In this document: positions 53,526 through 63,229 of the stretch, piece after piece
Position numbering within the stretch: the stretch's first letter is position 1
How the letters are laid out: every line of letters begins with the position of its first letter
Source of the DNA: Shewanella halotolerans
Lineage (GTDB): Bacteria > Pseudomonadota > Gammaproteobacteria > Enterobacterales > Shewanellaceae
Assembly: GCF_019457535.1 (NCBI RefSeq)
Contig: NZ_CP080417.1
Coordinates: forward strand, 3,410,001 to 3,474,000
Direction: 5' to 3'
Length of the DNA stretch: 64,000 nt
Translations under genes and position numbers: made by a program
The notes under the pieces: generated by a model
Told to the model about the DNA's origin: nothing
Seen by the model: the letters and a program-made list of their open reading frames with translations, nothing else
Database searches by the model: none

Positions 53526-54638
53526 TTAGATAGCGGGCACCTTAAACTCGGTACCGGCCACCTCTAACACCACATCCCTCGGGCGTATCTCGACAATCTT
53601 CAGCTTGCCACCAATCATGTCACCCTGTTGCAGCTCGGCGCCATCCACATTCAGCCAGCGGTTCTTAGGATCGTTGGCATAGACATGGGCCAAAATATTA
53701 AACTCGGGCACCTGTAACTGAATCCCCGCCGGTAGCTGGCCATATTTGGGCAGCTCGTCGGGCTGCGCCGCTGGAATAGGGTCCAGCTTAGGCTGAGTCA
53801 CGGGTGTGGCGACGGCGTTCTCCTTCTCCACCTCCTTGAGCGCCGCCTCAAAGGCAGCGACCAGCTTGCTGGTATCCTTCACCACTGGGCGCTGCTGGGC
53901 TTCCGGCTCTGCTTGTTGCTCACTTGCTTGGTCGAAAGCCTCTGCTAAGTCTTGATTTGCGCGCTGCTCCTCGGCATAAGTTGACTCCAGGCCGACATCG
54001 GCCGCCGCCTCATCCACCTGCGCCTTGAGAGAGCTGAGTAGCTCGCGCCCACGCTGATTGGCGTTGGCGCCTAAGATGATCGGCTCCTCTGCGCCCTGGT
54101 TGTTCGCAAAGCTCTGGTTATTCAAATTGCTAGTATTCGCAAGGCTAGTATTTACACGGCTTTGCGCGGCCTGCTGACGCCTTGGCTGAGTGGTAGATGC
54201 CGTCAAGGGTTCACTCGTCCGGGCTTGAACGCTGGGGCGCTCCACCGGCAATGGCAGGGCGACCTTACCCGCCAGTTTGATGCCTGTCTGAGGATTCTGC
54301 TCAAGAGAAGGCTTAGCGGTCTGCTGTTCAGCCACTCGCTGTTGCTGGGACTGTTGCTGGGGCTGGGCTTGTGTCTGCATCGCTGAGGTTTGTTGGCTAG
54401 ATATGCTAGATACGTTAGATAGTGATGCGGCCTGCTTTTGCGCGCCTAGCTCTCCCTGCCCACTGAGCACCCAGGCGAGGGCGATGGCTCCGCCAAGGCC
54501 AGTGCCAAACAAACCTAATTTGACGACCAGAGGCCACTTGGGCTGCATCGCTTCATACTGGGCCCTTGGGGTGATCACAGGATCTAGCTGCCGATCTTGC
54601 TGTTTCGCGCGGGTCACCGCATCGAGAAGGATAGACAT
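53526..54638 (-). CDS. gspB: Type II secretion assembly protein GspB
   Basis: Inner-membrane partner of GspA that helps insert the GspD secretin. A short cytoplasmic start (MSILLDAVTRAKQQDRQLDP) and membrane segment (about residues 37-60) precede a long Gln-, Ala-rich linker and the C-terminal GspB domain (PEFNILAHVYANDPKNRWLNVDG ... QGDMIGGKLKIVEIRPRDVVLEVAGTEFKVP). 370 residues, with the linker longer than usual. Its ATG overlaps the gspA stop (TGATG), so the pair is coupled. Confidence 0.9.
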   Translation of the reverse strand: MSILLDAVTRAKQQDRQLDPVITPRAQYEAMQPKWPLVVKLGLFGTGLGGAIALAWVLSGQGELGAQKQAASLSNVSSISSQQTSAMQTQAQPQQQSQQQRVAEQQTAKPSLEQNPQTGIKLAGKVALPLPVERPSVQARTSEPLTASTTQPRRQQAAQSRVNTSLANTSNLNNQSFANNQGAEEPIILGANANQRGRELLSSLKAQVDEAAADVGLESTYAEEQRANQDLAEAFDQASEQQAEPEAQQRPVVKDTSKLVAAFEAALKEVEKENAVATPVTQPKLDPIPAAQPDELPKYGQLPAGIQLQVPEFNILAHVYANDPKNRWLNVDGAELQQGDMIGGKLKIVEIRPRDVVLEVAGTEFKVPAI

Positions 54639-56386
54639 CAGTAGCGTCCCTCGCCTTGCACTCTTCCCTGCAATCCTGTTTGCTGCTCCTGCAATCTCGG
54701 GCCCTTATCGCTGAGGTAGAGATTGAGCTGTACTAAGGTCTGGCTACCGGCGATGGCATCGGCGCGCAGGCCGTGCTGACGCTGGAAGTCCATCAGGGAT
54801 TGCTCCAGCTCAGCATCAAAATAGTCGACCACACGGGCGGGCTTGTTCTGGATCTGCGCCAGGGCATTCTCCAGCCACTGGATCTGCGCCGGCGCCGAGC
54901 CTCGGCCTATCTCCTTAGGCTGATAGCTTGGTGCCTGCCACAATAGCTCGAAGGTGCCGGCAAAGTGGCGAGTAAACCAGTCTCTGTCGACCCAAAGCTG
55001 CTGCTCCGCCAGCTGCAGCAACAACTGCTCGCCCTGGCGGGACACGACGGTACCGTAGAAGGGCTCGCCGCGCTCATCCTGCAAATAGACCACGGCCGGA
55101 TAGTTGAGGCGTACCAAGGAATGCCAGTTACCCTGCTGCTGGAAACAATCCAGCCCCTGCTGCTTGGCCGACTGACAGGCGGTCAGACCAACGTAGGGCG
55201 CCTTATCCCACAGGCCGAGTATGGCGGCGTAGGCGGTGTCTATGCTGCGGCTCTGATTGATCGCCTGACGTAATATGCGCTGATCGGCGCTCAAGCTGGC
55301 ATTGCTCTCTTCGCCTTGACGGCTTGCCAGATTGGTTTGAGTTTGTGGCTGAATTTGTGACTGGACGGCTTGTGAATGGTTCTGATTAGCCTGCTGCCCA
55401 CCTGTGGCACTCGGCTCATTTGCCTGCACTGCGCCAGCCTGGGCCTTATTTGCCTGAGCTGTGTTTGCCTGAGCTATGCCGCCCTGCCCCTGCAGGTTAA
55501 AGAAGTAGAAGGCGCCGGCAAAGGTCGCCAGGATAAGCGTTGCGGCCGTCGCCGGCCACAGCAGTTTGCGCTGCTTAATCTCCTCGCCCAAGACTTCGCT
55601 GGCGGCGGTTCTCACCATGTTGGCGTCGATAGGCACCTTAGACTGAGCATAACCAGCCATCAGGGCACGTTCACACAAGAGGTTAATCAGACGCGGAATA
55701 CCGCCACTGTATTGGTGGAGCGTCTTGATGGCGCTGCGGTGAAACAGCGGCTCATGACGCCCGGCCACCTGTAGCCTGTGCTGCACATAGAGGGCAATCT
55801 CCTGCTGGGTCAATGGCAGCAGGTGATAACGCGCCGTGATGCGCTGGGCCAGCTGCCTGAGCTCCTGACGCTTGAGTAGCTGCTGTAGCTCTGGCTGACC
55901 GATTAGGATCACCTGCAGCAGCTTCTTGGTATCTGTCTCCAGGTTGGTCAGCAGCCTGAGCTGCTCCAACACCTCGGCCCGAAGATGCTGCGCCTCGTCG
56001 ATGATCAGGACGGTATTGCGCCCCTTCTCATGGTTGGCCAGCAAAAACTGACTCAGCTTATCGGTGAGCTGTTTCAGGGTGGGCGACTCGCCATAATGCA
56101 CCCCCAACTCGTCACAGAGGGTGGCCAGCAACTCAAGCTCAGTCAGCGAGGGGTTTAGGATAAAGGCGGTATCGGTATTTTCAGGCAGTTGGTTGAGCAG
56201 GCAGCGCGACACTGTGGTCTTTCCCGTGCCCACCTCGCCGGTTAACAAGACAAAACCACCGGTTTCACCCAATCCATAGGTTAAATGAGCCAACGCCTCA
56301 CGATGCCTGTCGCTCAGGAACAGATAATGAGGGTTGGGTGCGATCGAAAACGGGTTATCGCTAAGTCCGTAAAACGCCTTGTACAT
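54638..56386 (-). CDS. gspA: Type II secretion ATPase GspA (ExeA-like)
   Basis: AAA+ ATPase that, with GspB, binds peptidoglycan and assembles the secretin. The Walker A motif GEVGTGKTT is at residues 50-58 and Walker B is VLIIDEAQHL. A membrane segment (about 275-296) leads into a periplasmic part with a repeat-rich linker (AQANTAQANKAQAG) and a C-terminal peptidoglycan-binding domain 1 (LEQSLMDFQRQHGLRADAIAGSQTL). 582 residues. The other gsp genes are not in the window. Confidence 0.92.
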   Translation of the reverse strand: MYKAFYGLSDNPFSIAPNPHYLFLSDRHREALAHLTYGLGETGGFVLLTGEVGTGKTTVSRCLLNQLPENTDTAFILNPSLTELELLATLCDELGVHYGESPTLKQLTDKLSQFLLANHEKGRNTVLIIDEAQHLRAEVLEQLRLLTNLETDTKKLLQVILIGQPELQQLLKRQELRQLAQRITARYHLLPLTQQEIALYVQHRLQVAGRHEPLFHRSAIKTLHQYSGGIPRLINLLCERALMAGYAQSKVPIDANMVRTAASEVLGEEIKQRKLLWPATAATLILATFAGAFYFFNLQGQGGIAQANTAQANKAQAGAVQANEPSATGGQQANQNHSQAVQSQIQPQTQTNLASRQGEESNASLSADQRILRQAINQSRSIDTAYAAILGLWDKAPYVGLTACQSAKQQGLDCFQQQGNWHSLVRLNYPAVVYLQDERGEPFYGTVVSRQGEQLLLQLAEQQLWVDRDWFTRHFAGTFELLWQAPSYQPKEIGRGSAPAQIQWLENALAQIQNKPARVVDYFDAELEQSLMDFQRQHGLRADAIAGSQTLVQLNLYLSDKGPRLQEQQTGLQGRVQGEGRY

Positions 56387-56573
56387 GCCGTCTCAGTCCC
56401 AAAATAATAATGACGGTTCAAATTAATCCCTAGGGGAGACGTTGTCAAAAATTCCCCCCAAATAATTGCGCCAAAGCAGCGCCTCGAGCCTGCTATCTAA
56501 GCCGCGAAAGGGTGCGGTTTAACAACTTGCCATGATAAGCTTAGGCCAATACAAAGATTTCCCTTGGTGAGAC

Positions 56574-57815
56574 GTGAAGATCTATTTAGTTGGCGGCGCC
56601 GTCCGCGACCAGTTACTCAATATTCCCATTAAAGATCGTGACTACATGGTGGTGGGCGCGACAGTGCAAGAGATGCTCGACAAAGGCTATCGCCAGGTGG
56701 GTAAAGACTTCCCCGTATTTCTCCACCCCAAGACCCAGCAGGAGTATGCCCTGGCGCGTACCGAGCGTAAGACAGGCGTCGGCTATGGCGGCTTTAGCGT
56801 CTACGCGGCGCCCGATGTCACCCTGGAGGAAGACTTGCTGAGGCGGGATCTCACCATCAACGCCATCGCCCAGGATGAAACAGGGCAAGTCTTCGACCCC
56901 TATGGCGGCCAGGCCGATATCGAGCAGCGCCTGCTCAGGCATGTGTCGGAGGCCTTCGTCGAAGATCCGCTACGAGTGCTCAGGGTCGCCCGTTTCGCCG
57001 CCCGTTTTCAACCGCTGGGCTTTAAGGTCGCCCCAGAGACCATGGCGCTGATGCAACGCATCGCTGCAAGCGGGGAGCTCGAGGCGCTAACGCCAGAGCG
57101 GGTATTTCAGGAGCTGGATAAGGCGCTAACCACAGAGGCGCCCCAGGTGTTCTTCGAAGTGCTCAGAGAAGCTGGCGGCCTGGCCATACTCTTTCCCGAG
57201 ATAGAAGCCCTGTTTGGCATCCCTCAGCCAGAGCAGTGGCACCCAGAGATAGATACCGGCGTGCACACCCTCATGGTGCTTGAGCAAGCCGCCAGACTCA
57301 GCCAAGACAAGCTGGTGCGCTTCGCCGCACTGGTACACGACCTTGGCAAGGCGCTGTCGCCCAAGGAGCATCTGCCGAAACATCACGGCCATGGCCAAAA
57401 GGGCCTGCCCCTCATTCGTGCCCTGTGCGAGCGGTTTCGCGTCCCCAACGACTATCGGGATCTGGCCCTCTTGGTGAGTGACCAGCATCAGAACATCCAT
57501 AATGCCTTGGAGCTACGAGCCGAGACCATGGTCAAGCTGTTCGGCAAGGCCGACCTCTGGCGTAAGCCCGAGCGACTGCCGCAACTCCTGCTGGCCTGCG
57601 AAGCCGACAGCAAGGGACGCACAGGCCTGGAGGAGCGTCCATACCCCCAAGGGGCCTATGTGCAGCACTGTTTTGAGCTTGCGCGCAATGTGGCGATAAA
57701 ACCTATCATAGAGGCGGGATTTAAAGGCGCCGATATCAAGACGGAATTACACAAGCAAAGGGTCGAGGTCATCGAGCAGTACAAGCGAAAAACCGCCGTA
57801 AATGCAAAGCCATAG
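56574..57815 (+). CDS. cca: CCA-adding tRNA nucleotidyltransferase
   Basis: Adds and repairs the 3' CCA of tRNAs. The nucleotidyltransferase core has LVGGAVRDQLL (residues 5-15) and catalytic Asp21 and Asp23 in KDRDYMVVG; RRDLTINAIA follows. The C-terminal HD domain (LVRFAALVHDLGKA) identifies the multifunctional 413-residue gammaproteobacterial form with phosphatase and phosphodiesterase activity. The start is GTG, with a GGTGAG site. Confidence 0.97.
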   Translation: MKIYLVGGAVRDQLLNIPIKDRDYMVVGATVQEMLDKGYRQVGKDFPVFLHPKTQQEYALARTERKTGVGYGGFSVYAAPDVTLEEDLLRRDLTINAIAQDETGQVFDPYGGQADIEQRLLRHVSEAFVEDPLRVLRVARFAARFQPLGFKVAPETMALMQRIAASGELEALTPERVFQELDKALTTEAPQVFFEVLREAGGLAILFPEIEALFGIPQPEQWHPEIDTGVHTLMVLEQAARLSQDKLVRFAALVHDLGKALSPKEHLPKHHGHGQKGLPLIRALCERFRVPNDYRDLALLVSDQHQNIHNALELRAETMVKLFGKADLWRKPERLPQLLLACEADSKGRTGLEERPYPQGAYVQHCFELARNVAIKPIIEAGFKGADIKTELHKQRVEVIEQYKRKTAVNAKP

Positions 57816-58024
57816 CTAATCCAAGGTTAAATTTTAGTGATCATTAGCCAAAATTTGAGCAAAAACCCTCGACAAGCTTGATTTTGCACAATCATAAGAT
57901 ATTGTATTACGACCTTAGGGTGAAAATTCATAGCAAAATAAAATGGCTATGACATAATTAACCAGTTGCAGTTGTACTTTTCGGCTGCTCCAACTCAATC
58001 CAACTTATTTAAAGGGATTTCCCA

Positions 58025-58291
58025 ATGAACAAAAAAGTACTGATGATTGCTGGCGTAGCAATGACTGCCCTTCTTGGTGGTTGCGCAAACACTACTGCTC
58101 TAGAAGAAAGCGTTGCTAACCTAGGCAACAAAGTTGATCAATTATCAGCTGAAGTTAGCTCTCTGAAGTCTGAGCAAGGTGCTCTTGCTGCTGACGTTAA
58201 AGACGCAAAAGCTGCTGCGATGGACGCACAAGCTGAAGCTAAGCGTGCTAACGACCGCATCGACAACATCGCTTCTTCTTACAAGAAGTAA
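58025..58291 (+). CDS. lpp: Murein lipoprotein Lpp
   Basis: Abundant outer-membrane lipoprotein that can tether to peptidoglycan through its C-terminal lysine. The lipobox LLGGC puts the lipidated residue at Cys20; the mature part is a heptad-repeat coiled coil with an alanine-rich stretch (AKAAAMDAQAEAKRAND), ending SSYKK. 88 residues, a little longer than E. coli Lpp (78). Codon use is strongly biased towards common codons, as expected for high expression. An AAAGGGA ribosome binding site precedes the ATG. Confidence 0.93.
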   Translation: MNKKVLMIAGVAMTALLGGCANTTALEESVANLGNKVDQLSAEVSSLKSEQGALAADVKDAKAAAMDAQAEAKRANDRIDNIASSYKK

Positions 58292-58299
58292 TGTGTCTG

Positions 58300-58333
58300 T
58301 ATCGGCAACACGTCTGTGTTGCCGATATGTTTT
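58300..58333 (+). terminator. Rho-independent terminator of lpp
   Basis: TATCGGCAACAC-GTCT-GTGTTGCCGATA followed by TGTTTT, starting nine bases past the lpp stop. Confidence 0.85.
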
Positions 58334-58514
58334 CCCACTGCGTTAACTTTCAAGTCTCTCCTAAGCATTCCCCACTCTTCATCTCAAATTTCTCTGACTC
58401 AGTTCATCCTCTAAGCTGCACCGACTGTATCTTAGTTTTCGTTTTAGCCTGTAGCACCTAGTCACGCACGGCTATTTAAGACACTCACTCCAGACCTCCA
58501 CTAAAAAACGCCCA

Positions 58515-58541
58515 CAAAAAAGGCGCCCTATGGACGCCTTA
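58515..58541 (-). terminator. Terminator of the L,D-transpeptidase gene
   Basis: Minus strand: AAGGCG...CGCCTT stem followed by TTTTTT, about 40 bases past the stop codon of the leftward L,D-transpeptidase gene. Confidence 0.8.
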
Positions 58542-58580
58542 GATATAGTCACCAGTCACTCAAACCTAAGCTTCTAAAAT

Positions 58581-59525
58581 CTAGGGAGTGATCTCTAAAT
58601 CCTGAGCCGCCGTTAACGGTGGATGTGAGATCACCATAGGGATGCCGTTCTGGGTCAGCAGGGCATCGTTTGCCTTGGTGTTATCGACGCTCTCCTGGCT
58701 GATAAATTTCACCACCTTGCTGCTCAGGCTGATCACCTTCTCACGGGGCTGATCTTCCGTCTTAGACAGGGGCGAATGCACCTCGATGATCTGACGGCCA
58801 TCGGGCTCGGTAGCAATCTTTACCGTTTGATTGATCACCCGCACGCTGTCGCCATATTTAGCCTGGTGAAACAACCACTCGATATCATCTGGGTTTAGCC
58901 TGATACAACCTGCGCTGACGCGCATGCCGATACCAAAATCCTTGTTGGTGCCGTGGATCAGGTAGCTGCCATCGCCATAGGAGAGCTGCATGGCGTATTT
59001 ACCCAGGGGGTTATCCGGGCCAGCGGGCACCACGGGCGGCAATACCTCGCCACGCTCACGCAGATGCTCGGCGCGCAAACTCGCCGGCGGCGTCCAGCTC
59101 GGGTTAGGGATACGCGCCTTGATCTTGGTGGTCATCTCCGGGGTTTCACGACCGATGCGGCCAATGCCCACAGGAAAGACATGCACCTCGCGGCCATTCT
59201 TAGGAAAATAGTAGAGACGCAGCTCCGGCAGGTTGATCACTATGCCCTTGCGCGGCACGTCCGGCAGCAACATTTGAGTGGGGATCACCAACTGGGTGCC
59301 CGGAGTCGGCAGGAAAGGATCCACCCCAGGATTGGTTTCCATCAACTCCAAGATACCGATATTGTATTTATCGGCGATGGTTTTGAAGTAGTCGCCCTTC
59401 TCGACCACATGGGTCTGCAGCTCGCCGATGAGGCGGCCGCCATTGGCCGGCAGGGAATAGACATTAGCAAGTAACTGCAGTGGTGCGAGACTCAAGATGA
59501 GCAACAGCAATTTACGCATCATCAA
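58581..59525 (-). CDS. L,D-transpeptidase with LysM domain (YcfS/ErfK type)
   Basis: Periplasmic enzyme of 314 residues. A signal peptide (MMMRKLLLLILSLAPLQLLA), a LysM domain (HVVEKGDYFKTIADKYNIGILELMETNPGVDP..., about 39-82) and a YkuD catalytic domain with His191 and Cys207 in HGTNKDFGIGMRVSAGCIRL. Relatives attach Lpp to peptidoglycan or make 3-3 cross-links; the converging lpp gene makes the first role attractive, but that is inference. Confidence 0.93.
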   Translation of the reverse strand: MMMRKLLLLILSLAPLQLLANVYSLPANGGRLIGELQTHVVEKGDYFKTIADKYNIGILELMETNPGVDPFLPTPGTQLVIPTQMLLPDVPRKGIVINLPELRLYYFPKNGREVHVFPVGIGRIGRETPEMTTKIKARIPNPSWTPPASLRAEHLRERGEVLPPVVPAGPDNPLGKYAMQLSYGDGSYLIHGTNKDFGIGMRVSAGCIRLNPDDIEWLFHQAKYGDSVRVINQTVKIATEPDGRQIIEVHSPLSKTEDQPREKVISLSSKVVKFISQESVDNTKANDALLTQNGIPMVISHPPLTAAQDLEITP

Positions 59526-59615
59526 AACGGTTTTCCAAAAATCGAGTTAAAGGTTTGGCTCAAAGGGTAACCCGAGCCGCCGGGATTTTCTAGTGGTGAA
59601 CAAATGTACTTTCAC

Positions 59616-60440
59616 CTAAGCATCTTTCGTCGCTAGGGTGAGGTAAAGATCTATCTCCAACGCCGCAAAATCCTGCAGGGCGATCTGCCGCTTTATCTTA
59701 TCGTTGGCCCGCCAGGCAAAGGGGGTCATCTCAAGCAACGTCAGCGCCTGCTCGCCGCTGAGCGCCAAGGAATAAGTAATATGCTCGCTCGCCACCAGAG
59801 TGACACCCTTGGGCTGCTGCGGCTCACCGCCTTTCTCGGTTAAGTTAGGATAGATAAACTCTCTTATCTGCCACAGATGACGCGGGCCTGGCGATAACCA
59901 GATAAAGGTGCCGCCGGGTTTAAGCACCCGCAGGGGCTCCTTGCCTTTGAGCGGCTTATCGAACAGGCTCACCAGATCGAAGCTGGCATCAGCGAAAGGC
60001 AGAACCTTGAGCTGGCTCTGAATCAGACTGGCCTCAGGCTGGGCCTTCGCCGCCACAAACAGGGCATTCTCCGCCTCGGCAACACCTGTCTGCTCATAGG
60101 TTTGGCCAAGCGCGTTAAACACGCCTGCCAGCGCCCGCAGGTAATAGCCCTCGCCGCTGTCGACATCCAGATGCGACAGTGTGGCATCCCTCGGCAAAGA
60201 CTGACTAAGCTGACGCTGAATGGCCTCAACCACGGGGGCGAAGATATCAGACTCCAACAGGAAGTGTTTGGCGCGCATCAACTGGCGCGAATCGATATGA
60301 GGCTTCTTGGGCTGACTGAACACCCAGTACCCCTGCGGCCCCTTATCGAAATGGTGCTTGTTGGCGCAGTGCAGCCCTTGGCTGCCTTGATGCACCATCA
60401 GCGGCGCTTGGCAGAGGGGACACAAATAATGACTATTCAT
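59616..60440 (-). CDS. rlmA: 23S rRNA (guanine-N1)-methyltransferase RlmA
   Basis: Methylates G745 of 23S rRNA in E. coli. The N-terminal zinc motif CPLC...CANKHHFD (Cys7, Cys10, Cys25, His29) and the AdoMet domain (LDVDSGEGYYLRAL) are present. In most RlmA proteins the AdoMet motif reads DxGCGEG; here Ser replaces Cys. 274 residues. It lies 32 bases after uppP. Confidence 0.93.
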   Translation of the reverse strand: MNSHYLCPLCQAPLMVHQGSQGLHCANKHHFDKGPQGYWVFSQPKKPHIDSRQLMRAKHFLLESDIFAPVVEAIQRQLSQSLPRDATLSHLDVDSGEGYYLRALAGVFNALGQTYEQTGVAEAENALFVAAKAQPEASLIQSQLKVLPFADASFDLVSLFDKPLKGKEPLRVLKPGGTFIWLSPGPRHLWQIREFIYPNLTEKGGEPQQPKGVTLVASEHITYSLALSGEQALTLLEMTPFAWRANDKIKRQIALQDFAALEIDLYLTLATKDA

Positions 60441-60472
60441 AGGGCTCTCTTAATAACTTAACTTCGCGGCCA

Positions 60473-61273
60473 TCAGGCAAAAATCACTACACACAGGATA
60501 GCCCCTAAGGCGAGACGATAGATAACGAAAGGCGTCATCCCCATGCGGCTGATGATCTTCAGGAAGTAATGGATGCAGAGATAGGCGGCCACAAATGACA
60601 GCGCCGTACCCAAGACCAGCGCCTGATAATCGATCGCCTCCTGACTGGAGAGCAGATCTTTCACCACCAAGATGGCCGCGCCCAGGCTGACGGGCACAGA
60701 CATGAGAAACGAGAAGCGCGCCGCCGCCTCACGGCTTAGGCCCAGTGCTAAGGCCGCGGTAATGGTCGCGCCTGAGCGTGAGGTACCTGGGATAAGCGCC
60801 ATCGCCTGGGCGAAGCCGATCAGCAGCGCCTTCTTCCAGCCCACCTGAAACTCGCTAAAACCTTCTCGGTTTAACTTATCGGCCCACCACAGCAGCAAGC
60901 CGAAGACGATAGTCGTTGTCGCGATCACCTCGATGTTTCTCAGGTGAGTCGAGATGAAGTCTTTGGCGGTAAAGCCAAAGATCACCGCAGGAATGGTTGC
61001 CAGAATGATCCACCAGGCCAGCTTACTCTCCTGGGTCTGCTGACGCGTCACCAGGCTGCCGGTCCAGGCGGTAAACATGGAGAAGAGCTCACGGCGAAAA
61101 TAGATCACCACGGCCAATAAGGATCCGGTATTCACCGCCACGTCGAAGGTTAGCCCCTGATCCTGCCAGCCAAGCAGCTGGGCGGGTAAGATGAGGTGGG
61201 CAGAGCTAGAGATAGGTAAAAACTCAGTCAGGCCTTGGATAAGGGCCAAGACTATTACCTGAAAAATATCCAT
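60473..61273 (-). CDS. uppP: Undecaprenyl-diphosphatase
   Basis: Inner-membrane phosphatase recycling the undecaprenyl carrier (BacA family, bacitracin resistance). The motifs ALIQGLTEFLPISSSAHL (residues 11-28) and PGTSRSGATI (about 169-178) hold the catalytic Glu, Ser and Arg residues. 266 residues, about eight membrane segments. It is downstream of folB-folK with a 34-base gap. Confidence 0.96.
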   Translation of the reverse strand: MDIFQVIVLALIQGLTEFLPISSSAHLILPAQLLGWQDQGLTFDVAVNTGSLLAVVIYFRRELFSMFTAWTGSLVTRQQTQESKLAWWIILATIPAVIFGFTAKDFISTHLRNIEVIATTTIVFGLLLWWADKLNREGFSEFQVGWKKALLIGFAQAMALIPGTSRSGATITAALALGLSREAAARFSFLMSVPVSLGAAILVVKDLLSSQEAIDYQALVLGTALSFVAAYLCIHYFLKIISRMGMTPFVIYRLALGAILCVVIFA

Positions 61274-61307
61274 GATTATCCTTTACGATTTGGGTCGGCT
61301 AATGAAA

Positions 61308-61799
61308 TTAATAAGACCATTGAAATTCGACAGGCCACAGCTTCTGCTGCGACTTATCATAATTGTCCCATAGGGTCTGATAAGAAAGCTGCGCCACGGG
61401 ATGGACCCGCTCGGGGGCGATCTCCGCCAGCGGCCAGAGCACGAAGGCATTGGTGGTGATCTCGGCGCGCGGCAGCACTACGGGCGTCTCGGTCACCAAG
61501 TCGTCATAGAGCAACAGGTCGAGATCTAGGGTGCGAGGGCTAAACTTCTTCGCCCCCGGCAGCCGGCCATTATCCGACTCTATCTGCTTAAACAGCGCCA
61601 CCACCTCGGCGATACCAAGCTGAGTATCGGCGGCAACCACCATGTTAAGAAAATTGCTGCCATCGAAACCGACCGCCTCGCTCTCAAATACGCTGGAGAG
61701 GCATAGGTTATCGAAATGAGTGCTTAAGGCCTTGAGGGCGGCGTTAAAGTAACCCTCAGGGTGAATATTACTGCCAATGCTGATGAAGATGCGTGCCAT
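61308..61799 (-). CDS. folK: 6-hydroxymethyl-7,8-dihydropterin pyrophosphokinase
   Basis: Pyrophosphorylates hydroxymethyldihydropterin in folate synthesis. The motif PRTLDLDLLLYDD carries the metal-binding aspartates, and the start ARIFISIGSNIHPEGYF is typical. 163 residues. It starts four bases after the folB stop, forming a folB-folK pair, which fits consecutive pathway steps. Confidence 0.96.
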   Translation of the reverse strand: MARIFISIGSNIHPEGYFNAALKALSTHFDNLCLSSVFESEAVGFDGSNFLNMVVAADTQLGIAEVVALFKQIESDNGRLPGAKKFSPRTLDLDLLLYDDLVTETPVVLPRAEITTNAFVLWPLAEIAPERVHPVAQLSYQTLWDNYDKSQQKLWPVEFQWSY

Positions 61800-61803
61800 A
61801 AGG

Positions 61804-62157
61804 TTACAGATGACCTCGCTCTATCTCGACACCCACGGCCTGAGCGCTGGGCACGGCGCCGGGCTTCATCACCCTCACCTTCACCCAAGGCACGTCAAAC
61901 TCATCCATCACACAGTCGGCGCAGATCTGCGCCACCGTCTCGATGAGTTCTATCGGCTTCTCGGTGATCAGGGCCGTGAGCCGGTTAGAGACGGTCTCGT
62001 AACACAGGGCATGTTGGTAGTCGTCGTTGGCGGCCGCCAGACTATTGTCCCAGGCCATCTCGAGGTCGATCAGCAGGTTTTGATGGATCTGCTTTTCCCA
62101 CTCGTAAATACCGATCACGGTTTCGACTTTAAGCTGTGAAATAAGTACCTTGTCCAT
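61804..62157 (-). CDS. folB: Dihydroneopterin aldolase
   Basis: Aldolase producing hydroxymethyldihydropterin. I start at MDKVLISQLKVETVIGIYEWEKQIHQ, giving 117 residues; the frame stays open 71 codons further upstream but that part is not conserved. The conserved Glu and Lys motifs are in VETVIGIYEWEK and VRVMKPGAVPSA. Divergent from plsY. Confidence 0.96.
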   Translation of the reverse strand: MDKVLISQLKVETVIGIYEWEKQIHQNLLIDLEMAWDNSLAAANDDYQHALCYETVSNRLTALITEKPIELIETVAQICADCVMDEFDVPWVKVRVMKPGAVPSAQAVGVEIERGHL

Positions 62158-62242
62158 GATGCCTCCCGATAGGCAAAAAATTAGGTAATAGAAGAGGTCT
62201 AATAAGCTACAAGGACCAATATGGTTATAATGCCCCGGATCA

Positions 62243-62256
62243 CACAGATATCTGTG
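62243..62256. promoter_or_regulatory. Perfect palindrome between folB and plsY
   Basis: CACAGATATCTGTG, a 14-bp perfect palindrome in the 295-base divergent gap between folB and plsY. It may be an operator, but no known regulator matches it clearly. Confidence 0.35.
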
Positions 62257-62452
62257 ATTTCCCCTTTCGTACAGCCGAAAACCCAAGTAGGATAAGCGAC
62301 TGTAATGACAACGAATCAGGGATAAGAAAACGGATGCCAAATCGCCCGTTATCATTACATGGCCAATCAACCAGTGCGTAAAATACTAGGTTTAATCAGC
62401 CGCCTCAATAACTAGGGCGGGATAATACCTTAAGAAGGATAAGGAAACCAAT

Positions 62453-63064
62453 TTGAGCTTAACGCTGCTGACTCTAGCGATGATATTGACCGCCTACCTG
62501 GCAGGCTCGATATCCAGTGCCGTGCTAGTTTGTCGACTCAGAGGATTACCCGATCCTCGTAGCCAAGGCTCAGGCAATCCAGGCGCAACCAATGTGCTGC
62601 GTATCGGTGGCGCCAGCGCCGCCGCCATGGTGTTGCTGTTCGATATGCTCAAGGGCGCGGTGCCCGCCTATGTCGCCTTCCGTCTCGGCGTCGATGCCGT
62701 CTCCCTCGGGGTGATAGCCATCGCCGCCTGTCTGGGCCATATCTTCCCCATCTTCTTTAAGTTTAAGGGCGGAAAAGGTGTCGCGACTGCCTTCGGCGCC
62801 ATGGCGCCCATAGGTGCCGATCTGTCGCTGGCACTGATCGCCACCTGGGTCATAGTCGTGTTGATCTGCCGCTACTCCTCACTGGCCGCCATAGTCACCG
62901 CCCTGCTGGCCCCCGCCTATACCTGGTATTTCGACGAGCGCTTTACCGTGCCCGTGGCCATGCTCTCCTTGCTGATCATCATACGCCACAAGGAAAACAT
63001 TCATCGCCTGCTCAAGGGCGAAGAGTCTAAGGTATCGCGTAAGAAGCGCACCGACGGCAACTAA
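62453..63064 (+). CDS. plsY: Glycerol-3-phosphate acyltransferase PlsY
   Basis: Inner-membrane acyltransferase that uses acyl phosphate to acylate glycerol 3-phosphate, starting phospholipid synthesis. The motifs GSGNPGATNVLR (about residues 39-50) and FKGGKGVATAFG are intact, with five membrane segments in 203 residues. The start is TTG, seven bases after AAGGA; no ATG precedes the conserved N-terminus. Confidence 0.95.
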   Translation: MSLTLLTLAMILTAYLAGSISSAVLVCRLRGLPDPRSQGSGNPGATNVLRIGGASAAAMVLLFDMLKGAVPAYVAFRLGVDAVSLGVIAIAACLGHIFPIFFKFKGGKGVATAFGAMAPIGADLSLALIATWVIVVLICRYSSLAAIVTALLAPAYTWYFDERFTVPVAMLSLLIIIRHKENIHRLLKGEESKVSRKKRTDGN

Positions 63065-63177
63065 GTCTTATCCCAATTAAACCGCACAATAGCTAACCCG
63101 AACAATAGTTAACCCGCATAGCTCAGCAGCTAAGCTAAGCCTGTCGTTTAAGCAAAATCATAGGTTCACCAAATACA

Positions 63178-63204
63178 AAAAAGCCCTTCGTAGGAAGGGC
63201 TTTT
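63178..63204. terminator. Bidirectional terminator between plsY and tsaD
   Basis: AAAAAAGCCCTTC-GTAG-GAAGGGCTTTT, serving the converging plsY and tsaD genes. Confidence 0.88.
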
Positions 63205-63229
63205 GTCGCAACGATAAGGAGCGAGTTGA

